IMG/VR virus record: IMGVR_UViG_3300020193_000088
Coordinates: 1-31,471 of that record
DNA: 31,471 nucleotides
Direction: 5' to 3' (one strand)
From: a virus
The notes under the pieces: model-generated
Seen by the model: only the letters and a program-made list of their open reading frames with translations
Databases searched by the model: none
Told to the model about the DNA's origin: nothing
Part shown: piece after piece, positions 22,970 through 29,901 of the stretch
How the letters are laid out: each line of letters begins with the position of its first letter
How positions within the stretch are numbered: position 1 is the first letter of the stretch
Made by a program: the position numbers and the translations under genes

Positions 22970-22985
22970 ATCATCATTTTTATGG

Positions 22986-23960
22986 ATGGAAAAAATTAAA
23001 ATGGCATTAACTGATACAAGATTAACGTTTAAACCATTTAATTATCCTTGGGCGTATGATGCGTGGTTGACTCATGAACAATCACATTGGATTCATACAG
23101 AAGTACCAATGATAGAAGATATTAAAGATTGGAAAAACAAGCTTAGTATTGAAGAGAAATACTTTCTCACTCAAATATTTCGCTTTTTTACTCAATCAGA
23201 TATAGATGTGGCAAGTGGTTACATAAAAAACTATCTATCTAACTTTCCTCAACCGGAAGTGCGAATGATGCTTATGAGTTTTTCTTCACGCGAAGCTTTG
23301 CACATAGCAGCATATTCACATTTAATTGAGTCTCTTGGTATGCCAGAGACTATTTACAATGAATTTCTAGAATATGATGCAATGAGAGAAAAACATGAAT
23401 ATTTTACCTCTAAAGTAGAAAACGGCGCAATTCTTCCTGTAAAGATTGCTGCAATATCTGCATTTACAGAGGGCCTTGCTCTTTTTAGTTCGTTTATTAT
23501 GTTATTGAATTTTCCTAGACATGGTAAAATGAAAGGGATGGGTCAGATTGTTACTTGGTCTATCGTAGATGAAACAATGCACGCGAACGGTATGATTAAA
23601 TTGTTTCGCACGTATGTAGAAGAAAACAGAGAAACTTGGAATGATGAAACAAAAGGTCAAATATATACAGTTGCAACTAAGATGGTTGAACTAGAGGATA
23701 AATTTGTTGATCTTGCTTTTAAAATGGGAAAGATTGACGGGCTTCAAGATTACGAAGTAAAAGAATATATTAGATATATAGCCGATAGGAGACTTATATC
23801 TATGGGCTTGAAAGGTGTATTTAAAGTAAAGAAAAATCCTTTACCATGGGTAGAATCTATGATTAATGCGCCAATACATACTAATTTCTTTGAAAATCGT
23901 GCCACCGATTACGCAAGAGGTGCGCTTACTGGTTCATGGAACGATGTATGGTCAAATTAA
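22986..23960 (+). CDS. nrdB: Class I ribonucleoside-diphosphate reductase beta subunit NrdB
   Basis: Small subunit housing the di-iron/tyrosyl radical cofactor for NrdA. Metal ligands can be placed: first Asp in SDIDVASGY (D72 or D74), E103 and H106 in SREALHIAAY, E161 in AFTEGLALF, and E195 and H198 in VDETMHAN. The radical tyrosine is Y110, four residues after H106, as E115-H118-Y122 in E. coli. So this is a tyrosyl-radical type, not a radical-lacking variant. Length 324 aa. ATG 22986 and ATG 23001 (MALTDTRLTFKPF) are both possible starts; GGATGGA lies about 10 nt before the second. The C-terminus ends in TGSWNDVWSN. Confidence 0.95.
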   Translation: MEKIKMALTDTRLTFKPFNYPWAYDAWLTHEQSHWIHTEVPMIEDIKDWKNKLSIEEKYFLTQIFRFFTQSDIDVASGYIKNYLSNFPQPEVRMMLMSFSSREALHIAAYSHLIESLGMPETIYNEFLEYDAMREKHEYFTSKVENGAILPVKIAAISAFTEGLALFSSFIMLLNFPRHGKMKGMGQIVTWSIVDETMHANGMIKLFRTYVEENRETWNDETKGQIYTVATKMVELEDKFVDLAFKMGKIDGLQDYEVKEYIRYIADRRLISMGLKGVFKVKKNPLPWVESMINAPIHTNFFENRATDYARGALTGSWNDVWSN

Positions 23961-23972
23961 CAGGAGATAATT

Positions 23973-24161
23973 ATGAACTATAATAGAAATGATGAAAAGA
24001 GTCGGCAGTATGGTATATGTGAAGAGTGCTATGCTGAATTTGTAATATTACATGAAGAGAATAAAGAAGTTGAATTTTGTCCATTTTGTGGCGCCGAACT
24101 TAATAATGAGGAAATAGACGAAGACGAAAATAATGAAAATGATTTTTTTTCTCATGACTAA
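23973..24161 (+). CDS. Small zinc-ribbon protein
   Basis: A 62-aa protein with two CxxC knuckles 18 residues apart (CEEC at 16-19, CPFC at 36-39), a typical four-cysteine zinc ribbon, followed by a very acidic tail (NNEEIDEDENNEND). AGGAG lies about 7 nt before ATG, right after nrdB. Zinc ribbons of this size in phages often bind nucleic acid or a host protein; no function can be assigned. Confidence 0.75.
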   Translation: MNYNRNDEKSRQYGICEECYAEFVILHEENKEVEFCPFCGAELNNEEIDEDENNENDFFSHD

Positions 24162-24167
24162 TTGGAA

Positions 24168-24626
24168 ATGAGCAGTTATAATAATCCATGGACATTTAAT
24201 GGGAAAGCTTTTGAATCTGAAAACATTGAAAATTTTGTTGGATTTGTATATTGTATTATGAGTCTCATTGATGGCAAAAAATATATAGGAAGAAAGTACT
24301 TTTATAATGTAAGAAAAGTAAAAGGAAAAGGTCGTCGTAAAAGAAATGAATCGGATTGGAAAGAATATTACGGCAGTTCTGAAAATTTATTGATGGACAT
24401 AGAAAAATATGGTAAAATAAAATTTAAAAGAACTATTCTTTCTTTACACATAACTCGTGGCGATTGTAATTATGAAGAGGTTAAGCAGCAATTTGTAAAT
24501 AATGTATTAGAAGAAGAAGGATTCTATAATGAAAACATTTCTGGAAAATACCACAGAAAACAAAAACACATTAAAGATGGAAGACGAGTTTCTAAAGAAA
24601 AATACAAAAACTTTGAACAAATTTGA
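24168..24626 (+). CDS. GIY-YIG-type endonuclease-like protein
   Basis: The N-terminal half has the GIY-YIG pattern: GFVYCIMSLIDGKKYIGRKY (25-44) followed by a basic loop (VKGKGRRKRNESDWKEYYGS) and a second catalytic-looking block, LMDIEKYGKIKFKRTIL, then DCNYEEVKQQF with the conserved glutamate. This layout is found in phage GIY-YIG nucleases, some free-standing and some homing. It is a 152-residue, mostly catalytic protein without an obvious separate DNA-binding domain; the C-terminus is a short basic tail. The frame is open from TTG 24162 but ATG 24168 is likelier. The 3' end overlaps the next small frame by 98 nt. Confidence 0.72.
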   Translation: MSSYNNPWTFNGKAFESENIENFVGFVYCIMSLIDGKKYIGRKYFYNVRKVKGKGRRKRNESDWKEYYGSSENLLMDIEKYGKIKFKRTILSLHITRGDCNYEEVKQQFVNNVLEEEGFYNENISGKYHRKQKHIKDGRRVSKEKYKNFEQI

Positions 24627-24714
24627 TTACAATAGAAATATAGAAAATTGGGACGATTTCGTTCTTAGAAAAATGAGAGAATATCATGAAAGTAAATATA
24701 GGCCCGATTCTTAA
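24529..24714 (+). CDS. Overlapping small hypothetical protein (61 aa)
   Basis: A frame that begins inside the 3' end of the GIY-YIG gene (different frame) and runs 29 nt into the next gene. It has a good ribosome site, GAAGGA 7 nt before ATG. The first half is polar (NTTENKNTLKMEDEFLKKNT); the second half, NKFDYNRNIENWDDFVLRKM, contains aromatic residues and lies partly in DNA not used by either neighbour. It bridges a 59-bp gap that would otherwise be empty. No family recognised. Confidence 0.5.
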   Translation: MKTFLENTTENKNTLKMEDEFLKKNTKTLNKFDYNRNIENWDDFVLRKMREYHESKYRPDS

Positions 24715-25111
24715 TAAGGGAAAATCTTCTCGCGTTATAGATATACAAATAGATAGATATGATGTACAAAACGTTGACAGTACAATATCGTTGATTTTAG
24801 TTCCTCTTTTAAAACGTTATAAAGATGTTGCAACAACTGGCACGCCAATTGTACAAGATGAAGACCTTCCAGAAAATCTTCGCACTACAGAAAAAAATGA
24901 TAACACAATTGCACCAGAAGAAACATTTGAGAACGATGATACATATTTTAGACAAAAACGTTGGAATTGGATATTAGATGAAATAATTTGGGCATTTGAA
25001 CAATACATGAATGATAGTAGATTTGATGTTATACAATCATCTGAAAACTACTACAGAGTAAAAAACGGTAGAATGTTGTTTGCAAAATATTTTGATGACA
25101 TGTGGATTTAA
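24686..25111 (+). CDS. Conserved T4-like phage protein (141 aa), unknown function
   Basis: Resembles a conserved small protein of large marine phages: MKVNIGPILNKGKSSRVIDI, then QIDRYDVQNVDSTISLILVP, a proline- and acid-rich QDEDLPENLRTT, and a C-terminal RWNWILDEIIWAFEQYMNDS followed by NGRMLFAKYFDDMWI. The RWxWxxDEMI-like block is the most recognisable part. No catalytic motif and no membrane segment. In relatives known to me the protein is longer at the front, so this version may lack part of the N-terminal region. Function unknown. Confidence 0.72.
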   Translation: MKVNIGPILNKGKSSRVIDIQIDRYDVQNVDSTISLILVPLLKRYKDVATTGTPIVQDEDLPENLRTTEKNDNTIAPEETFENDDTYFRQKRWNWILDEIIWAFEQYMNDSRFDVIQSSENYYRVKNGRMLFAKYFDDMWI

Positions 25112-25112
25112 A

Positions 25113-25823
25113 ATGGTAGATGTAGTGTGTGTTAAATGGGGCGATGAATTCTCGGATGATTATGTATATAATCTCAAGGCTATGATATCGAGAAACACCA
25201 CAACGCCTTTTAATTTCAAAGTGTATACTGACAAACATTTAGAAAATATAGACTATCATCCTCTTGAAAAAAATATTAAAGGTTGGTGGAATAAACTGTA
25301 TCTATTTTCAAGGCATAATACATTTCAGAGTAATTCCATAGTATATTTTGATTTAGATACTGTAATCACTGGAGACATTAATTTCTTGCTTAATTATAAT
25401 GGTGATTTTATGGGTATAGAAAATCTTGGTGTTAATAATCGTTTTGAAAATAATGAAATATATAAGAATGTTTTGCAAACAGGCGTAATGGCGTGGAATC
25501 CTACAAAGTGTTATTTTATTTGGGAAAAGTTTGTTGAACATCGTCAGTATATATTAAGTAATTATCGTGGTGATGGTGAATATATTAATGATATTTTAAA
25601 ACATCAATCTTCGCCTATTCGACCAGATTTTTTACAGCACAAATATCCAGGTCGATTAAAATCGTATAAGTATGAAATATATGAAAATGGTTTAGACAAA
25701 GATACAAGTATCATATGTTTTCATGGAACGCCTAGGCCGCACGAAGCCATTAGTAAAACAACATATCCGTGGGGCGTTGAGTTTCAACCATTACCGTGGA
25801 TTGCAGATTATTGGAAACCATAA
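25113..25823 (+). CDS. Putative glycosyltransferase (GT-A fold)
   Basis: Cytoplasmic nucleotide-sugar-dependent glycosyltransferase. VDVVCVKWGDEFSDDYVYNL begins a Rossmann-like nucleotide-binding half, YFDLDTVITGDI (79-89) supplies the DxD metal-binding motif (D80-x-D82), and IICFHGTPRPHE near the C-terminus is typical of galactosyl/glucosyltransferases related to GT8. The frame is open from TTG 25080, but ATG 25113 is a natural start, 1 nt after the preceding stop. 236 aa. First of three putative glycosyltransferase genes, so it probably acts in the same glycan pathway as the radical SAM and dehydrogenase genes downstream. Acceptor unknown. Confidence 0.78.
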   Translation: MVDVVCVKWGDEFSDDYVYNLKAMISRNTTTPFNFKVYTDKHLENIDYHPLEKNIKGWWNKLYLFSRHNTFQSNSIVYFDLDTVITGDINFLLNYNGDFMGIENLGVNNRFENNEIYKNVLQTGVMAWNPTKCYFIWEKFVEHRQYILSNYRGDGEYINDILKHQSSPIRPDFLQHKYPGRLKSYKYEIYENGLDKDTSIICFHGTPRPHEAISKTTYPWGVEFQPLPWIADYWKP

Positions 25824-25833
25824 GAAGAAAAGA

Positions 25834-25935
25834 ATGCCCAATTCTTTTGCAGATATAGAAACTAGAAAGATAATTAAACGCATTTTCAAATCTGAAGGAT
25901 GGCAATTACCAAAAAAACTGGAACACAAAGAATGA
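25834..25935 (+). CDS. Possible 33-aa small protein
   Basis: ATG with a purine-rich but weak upstream site (AAGAAGAAAAG) opens a 33-codon basic peptide (MPNSFADIETRKIIKRIFKS and then EGWQLPKKLEHKE) that fills the gap between two putative glycosyltransferase genes. Its stop overlaps the next start (ATGA), which would couple translation. Real or not cannot be decided from sequence. Confidence 0.35.
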   Translation: MPNSFADIETRKIIKRIFKSEGWQLPKKLEHKE

Positions 25936-26672
25936 AATTAGGTATACTTACTCCTTCCAGACAAAGACCTGGAAGACTTGATAGTTTTATTAGATCAGTG
26001 CACACTTTTGCTTCTAATAAAAATCGTGTGTATACATGCAGTTATATTGATAACGACGATCCTAGAATAGAAGCATACAAAAGTTATTATGATCAAAGAT
26101 CGCTTTTTAAAAACGATTTTATTTGTACAGGTCCACCACAATCAGTATCTAAATCTTGGAACATTCTTATAGAAAAGGTAACAGAACTTGATATTGATGT
26201 TGTCATTATGGGCAATGATGATATGTTGTATAGGACAAATAATTGGGACGTATTACTTGAAAAAGAAATAGAAAAATATCCTGATCAAATTTATTGTATG
26301 TGGTTTGAAGATATGATTAATGGCCCAAATCATTGTGCATTTCCAATAGTATCATATAAGTGGATTAAAACTCTTGGATATTATACACCAGGACATTTAC
26401 CTTTTAAATTTTTGTATAATGATACATGGATATTTGATCTTGGAAAAAGAGTTAATCGCTGCCACTTCATACCAAATGTGGTAAATGAACACCTTCATTT
26501 TACGGTTAATAAATCATCAGTGGATGAAACTACAAAACGAAATCGAGGCGCTCAAGGTTTTGATGCAAGAATAGATGATAAATCTTTATTTGAGCAAACT
26601 GTAATAAATAGAGAACAGGATGCTAAAAAATTACAAAATGTTATTGATGAATATAAATGCCACAACAACTAG
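25932..26672 (+). CDS. Putative glycosyltransferase (GT2-like)
   Basis: A 246-aa protein starting MKLGILTPSRQRPGRLDSFI, the opening typical of GT-A enzymes in phages that read 'PSRxRP'. YIDNDDPRIEAY (39-50) and VVIMGNDDMLY (90-100) give acidic metal-binding candidates (DDD/NDD), and NEHLHFTVNKSSVDETTKRN near the C-terminus is a conserved-looking block. The frame is open from ATG 25899; ATG 25932 overlaps the previous small frame's stop and gives a cleaner N-terminus. Likely transfers a sugar to a phage- or host-derived acceptor; specificity unknown. Confidence 0.7.
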   Translation: MKLGILTPSRQRPGRLDSFIRSVHTFASNKNRVYTCSYIDNDDPRIEAYKSYYDQRSLFKNDFICTGPPQSVSKSWNILIEKVTELDIDVVIMGNDDMLYRTNNWDVLLEKEIEKYPDQIYCMWFEDMINGPNHCAFPIVSYKWIKTLGYYTPGHLPFKFLYNDTWIFDLGKRVNRCHFIPNVVNEHLHFTVNKSSVDETTKRNRGAQGFDARIDDKSLFEQTVINREQDAKKLQNVIDEYKCHNN

Positions 26673-26697
26673 AAACAATTTTTTGTAAAAAATTTAC

Positions 26698-27567
26698 ATG
26701 CGAATAGCAATATATAGAATTCATTACGGCATAGAATTTCTAAAGCAATCAATCGAATCAATTTATGATGCGGTTGACAAAATCTTTGTAATATATTCCT
26801 TATATCCATGGGTTTATAAAGAGACTGTAAATTATTGTGGCTCAGAAATACCTATGCCAGCTCTACATGAAAACGTAGATAAATTTATCTACACTCATTT
26901 TGGCAGTAAATCATCGAATAAATGGTATGATGAAAAAATAATAACATTTCGTTGTGAAATAAGTACACCACTTAATCAGTTTAGATTATATTATGATATG
27001 TGTATGAATAAATTTATTAATAAATTCAAGTCATCAAATTATCATGATACATCTTTTGATGACATCAGTGTGCTATTCATTGAGCCTGATATGATATTTT
27101 ATAAACCAGATGTTAAAGAATTATTTCAACAAATTGATAAAGAAACCAAAGTGCCATGTCTTAGTTCATTACAAATAGAATTATGGAAAAATGAATCATG
27201 GATAATTCCTTCTCGCCCACGTATAGGACCTACTATATGGAAACCTAAACGTCAAATTAATTTTACAACAAATTTTGGAACATATAACGAAAGACAAAAA
27301 TATATATCAAGTAATATAAAAAATTACAATTTTGGATTTTGTTTTAGTAATGAAACAATGTTGTATAAACATCTTACTGCTATCAATTTTTCTTCAATTA
27401 TTGGCGACTCAATACCATCTCATGAATGGTATAAAGACAAATGGTTAAATTGGACTCCAGATACAACCGATTTAGAGATATCAGAAAAGTATAAACATCT
27501 CATTCATAAAGCGGAGCCTTATTCTATGCCAATAGAAATGTTAAAGCAGATTGGAAAAAATATATGA
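26698..27567 (+). CDS. Putative glycosyltransferase-like protein
   Basis: A 289-aa protein whose start, RIAIYRIHYGIEFLKQSIES followed by VDKIFVIYS, matches the nucleotide-sugar-binding start of GT2-like enzymes ('I...NE..fl..sieS'). VLFIEPDMIFYKPDV (125-139) could carry the metal-binding acidic residue (E129/D131). SHEWYKDKWLNWTPDTTDLE followed by KHLIHKAEPY near the end resembles acceptor-side motifs of phage glycosyltransferases. No ribosome site is evident. It overlaps the radical SAM gene by 4 nt (ATGA). Less certain than the two glycosyltransferase genes upstream. Confidence 0.55.
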   Translation: MRIAIYRIHYGIEFLKQSIESIYDAVDKIFVIYSLYPWVYKETVNYCGSEIPMPALHENVDKFIYTHFGSKSSNKWYDEKIITFRCEISTPLNQFRLYYDMCMNKFINKFKSSNYHDTSFDDISVLFIEPDMIFYKPDVKELFQQIDKETKVPCLSSLQIELWKNESWIIPSRPRIGPTIWKPKRQINFTTNFGTYNERQKYISSNIKNYNFGFCFSNETMLYKHLTAINFSSIIGDSIPSHEWYKDKWLNWTPDTTDLEISEKYKHLIHKAEPYSMPIEMLKQIGKNI

Positions 27568-28610
27568 TAAGAGAAAAAAGTCAAGAAGAACACAAATACA
27601 CGTCAACAGGAATAAAGTGGTGGCGGCATTCGAATCAAATGCTTGAATATAAATCAGGCGGCCATAATACTGTTATTTCCACACACATATCTCCAGAAGG
27701 CGCGTGTAATTTAAAATGCCCATATTGTTCTGTTACATATAGAGACACACACGAACGCATAGATTTTGATGTTATCAAAAAATATGTTAGGGACTTAAAG
27801 ACTCGTGGATTAAAGGCAGTAATTTTAACTGGTGGTGGTGAGCCCACTGGATACAAACATTTTAATGAACTTGTCCGTTTTATTCATGATGAAGAAAATC
27901 TGAAAGTGGCTCTTATTAATAATGGAACTCTCACAAGACGTATTAATGATGATGTACTTAAAATGTTTTCATGGGTTAGAGTATCTATTAATATGTTTGT
28001 TAATTGGGAAGAAAAAATAATGTTTCCTTACGATAAAGTTAGTGATGATTGTGTGGTGGGTTGTTCAAGTGTATTTACATCTGATCATGAAAAGTCAGAG
28101 GATACTGTCAACAAAATTGAAATGTATAAACGTATATCAAAGGTAGCAGATAAATGCGGCGCCAAATATATTCGTCTTCTTCCTAATTGTTTATTGGAAC
28201 AAGACGATCTTATAAGAAAGCATAACGAACTTGACGAAATTTTAAAAGAAGTTAATGATACAAGATATTTTCATCAATATAAAATACACGGCGCGCCACA
28301 AACTTCTAAGTGTCATCAATCATATTTTCGACCGTATCTGAGCGAGGTAGATGGAGGAACTGTATATCCATGTGATTCAGTTGTATTAAATGGAGCAGTT
28401 GCTCATTTTGCAAAACAATGGCAACTTTGTAAAGCGAAAGATGTATTGCAATATATAGATGGTATGATAGAACAACCATTTGATGCAAAAAAACATTGTA
28501 AAGGTTGTGTATTTACTGAAAATGTTAATATGCTCGATGACTTTGTAAATGGCAAAATAGATAGATTTGAGGAATTTAAACAGCCGTTAGTTCATGAAGA
28601 ATTCGTATGA
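27564..28610 (+). CDS. Radical SAM protein with SPASM-like cysteine cluster
   Basis: Radical S-adenosylmethionine enzyme. CNLKCPYC gives the canonical CxxxCxxC cluster (C48, C52, C55), preceded by THISPEGA as in many SPASM proteins. GGGEPTG (90-96) is the SAM-binding GGE-type motif. C-terminal cysteines C250, C270, C289, C312 and C315 (TSKCHQSY, VYPCDS, KHCKGC) look like an auxiliary iron-sulfur domain. The 348-aa length fits. SPASM enzymes modify peptides or sugars; here the neighbours are putative glycosyltransferases, a methyltransferase and a sugar dehydrogenase, so sugar modification is a reasonable guess. Translationally coupled to the gene upstream. Confidence 0.85.
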   Translation: MIREKSQEEHKYTSTGIKWWRHSNQMLEYKSGGHNTVISTHISPEGACNLKCPYCSVTYRDTHERIDFDVIKKYVRDLKTRGLKAVILTGGGEPTGYKHFNELVRFIHDEENLKVALINNGTLTRRINDDVLKMFSWVRVSINMFVNWEEKIMFPYDKVSDDCVVGCSSVFTSDHEKSEDTVNKIEMYKRISKVADKCGAKYIRLLPNCLLEQDDLIRKHNELDEILKEVNDTRYFHQYKIHGAPQTSKCHQSYFRPYLSEVDGGTVYPCDSVVLNGAVAHFAKQWQLCKAKDVLQYIDGMIEQPFDAKKHCKGCVFTENVNMLDDFVNGKIDRFEEFKQPLVHEEFV

Positions 28611-28643
28611 AATTGAAAGTTTGAGTAATTTTGTGGTAAAAAA

Positions 28644-29411
28644 ATGATTGATGATAAATTTTTTGATAAGGTATATTTTGAATCCGGGCCTCAATCTGGT
28701 AAATCACTTTATCAGAACTATTCATGGCTTCCTGAATTAACGATACCACTTGCTTATCGATTTGTATGTGAATTTCAACGTGAGGCCTCCATGGGATTGC
28801 AGCAGTGGGAAAAGTCACGATTACAATTTTATGCCAAACGGAAAATTGTTCCCATTCCTAATCGTTGGAAAAATAGTTTTACTAACGATGTTTTTTTAGA
28901 AGAAATAGCAAACGAAAAAAGCAACAAAAATACTATTATGGATTTTGGTTGTGCAAAGGGTTATTTAGTTCATGCTTTTAGATTATTAGGAATAGAAGCA
29001 TATGGTGTTGATATTTCTGAATATGCCATTTCAAAAGCACCAAAAGAAGTTAATAATTATATATCTCTTATAAAGCCATATTCAGATAATTTTCGTTATT
29101 GTACTTATATTATATGTAAAGATATACTTGAACATATTCCATATGATAAAATAGATGAACAGCTAAGTATACTTAAAAGTAAATGCGAAGTCGTTCTTGC
29201 AATTATTCCATTAGGAAATAATGGAAAATATGTTATACCTGCATATGAATTAGATAAATCGCATTATATTCGTGAGCCCAAAGAATGGTGGAATGAGCGA
29301 TTTGAAAAGGCTGGATTTACACAAATAAAAAGCACGACTAATTTGGGCGCATTTAAAGCGCAATGGCAAGAAATAGATTCGAATGGAAATTTACTTTATA
29401 TGGGCTTCTAA
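28644..29411 (+). CDS. SAM-dependent methyltransferase (class I)
   Basis: A Rossmann-fold methyltransferase: motif I is IMDFGCAKGYLVHAF (98-112), motif II-like YGVDISEYAI follows, and YIICKDILEHIPY is the motif IV/V region typical of small-molecule methyltransferases. The N-terminal 90 residues (FESGPQSGKSLYQNYSWLPE and on) form a separate helical domain and look conserved in phage relatives. The C-terminal WWNERFEKAGFTQIKST is typical of sugar or lipid methyltransferases. Substrate is not readable; its place in the glycan cluster suggests a sugar hydroxyl. No strong ribosome site, and a TGATTG start context. It is followed by a strong promoter. Confidence 0.8.
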   Translation: MIDDKFFDKVYFESGPQSGKSLYQNYSWLPELTIPLAYRFVCEFQREASMGLQQWEKSRLQFYAKRKIVPIPNRWKNSFTNDVFLEEIANEKSNKNTIMDFGCAKGYLVHAFRLLGIEAYGVDISEYAISKAPKEVNNYISLIKPYSDNFRYCTYIICKDILEHIPYDKIDEQLSILKSKCEVVLAIIPLGNNGKYVIPAYELDKSHYIREPKEWWNERFEKAGFTQIKSTTNLGAFKAQWQEIDSNGNLLYMGF

Positions 29412-29416
29412 TATGA

Positions 29417-29445
29417 TTGACATTATTTTTAAATCTTGATATAAT
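29417..29445 (+). promoter_or_regulatory. Perfect sigma70 consensus promoter
   Basis: TTGACA (29417-29422), exactly 17 bp, TATAAT (29440-29445), with TGA before the -10 (extended -10). Transcription would start near 29452, about 21 nt before the gene at 29473, which has AAAGGA in the leader. This is the strongest sigma70-like promoter in the window and reads into the small genes and the dehydrogenase. Confidence 0.75.
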
Positions 29446-29472
29446 GTTTAATATATTAAAGGATTTAATGTA

Positions 29473-29721
29473 ATGAAGGATAAACCAGTAATACCTCCAA
29501 ATACATGCCCTCATATTGATAGAGTAATAGAATTGATTGATAATTTTGTAAAAAATATGCCTTCGTCCTCAAGTTGGCATAATGATCAAAATTTATTTGA
29601 AAAATATTGCTCTATAATAAAAGAGGAGCTTGAATATATAAGAAGGTCTAATGAGTTGCTTCGCACAGCTTCTAAATTTTGGCATGATGTAGCAATCGAA
29701 AAAAAATCAAAAAAAAAGTAA
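29473..29721 (+). CDS. Hypothetical 82-aa protein
   Basis: A small, mostly helical protein (PHIDRVIELIDNFVKNM, then NLFEKYCSIIKEELEYIRRS and NELLRTASKFWHDVAIEKKS) with no recognised family. It directly follows the perfect promoter, with AAAGGA about 11 nt before ATG, so it is probably expressed early and strongly. The C-terminus is Lys-rich. It could be a host-takeover peptide, but nothing in the sequence shows that. Confidence 0.65.
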   Translation: MKDKPVIPPNTCPHIDRVIELIDNFVKNMPSSSSWHNDQNLFEKYCSIIKEELEYIRRSNELLRTASKFWHDVAIEKKSKKK

Positions 29722-29727
29722 AAATAT

Positions 29728-29895
29728 ATGACTGAAATTAATGAGATTCAAAAAATTCTGAGTGAATTTTTTACTACAGAAATACCAAATCCAGATAATT
29801 ATCCAGAGTCATTCAAATATATGATTAAAATATATGCGTACATTATGCAGAATAGTAAAACAACGTCTCTAGAAAAAATAATAGAAAAGGAATGA
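29728..29895 (+). CDS. Hypothetical 55-aa protein
   Basis: A 55-codon frame starting 6 nt after the previous gene and ending 6 nt before the dehydrogenase. It contains EIPNPDNYPESFKYMIKIYA and short helices; no known motif. No strong ribosome site is seen. It fits exactly into the gap of the operon, which is the main reason to accept it. Confidence 0.5.
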   Translation: MTEINEIQKILSEFFTTEIPNPDNYPESFKYMIKIYAYIMQNSKTTSLEKIIEKE

Positions 29896-29901
29896 TGAAA
29901 A

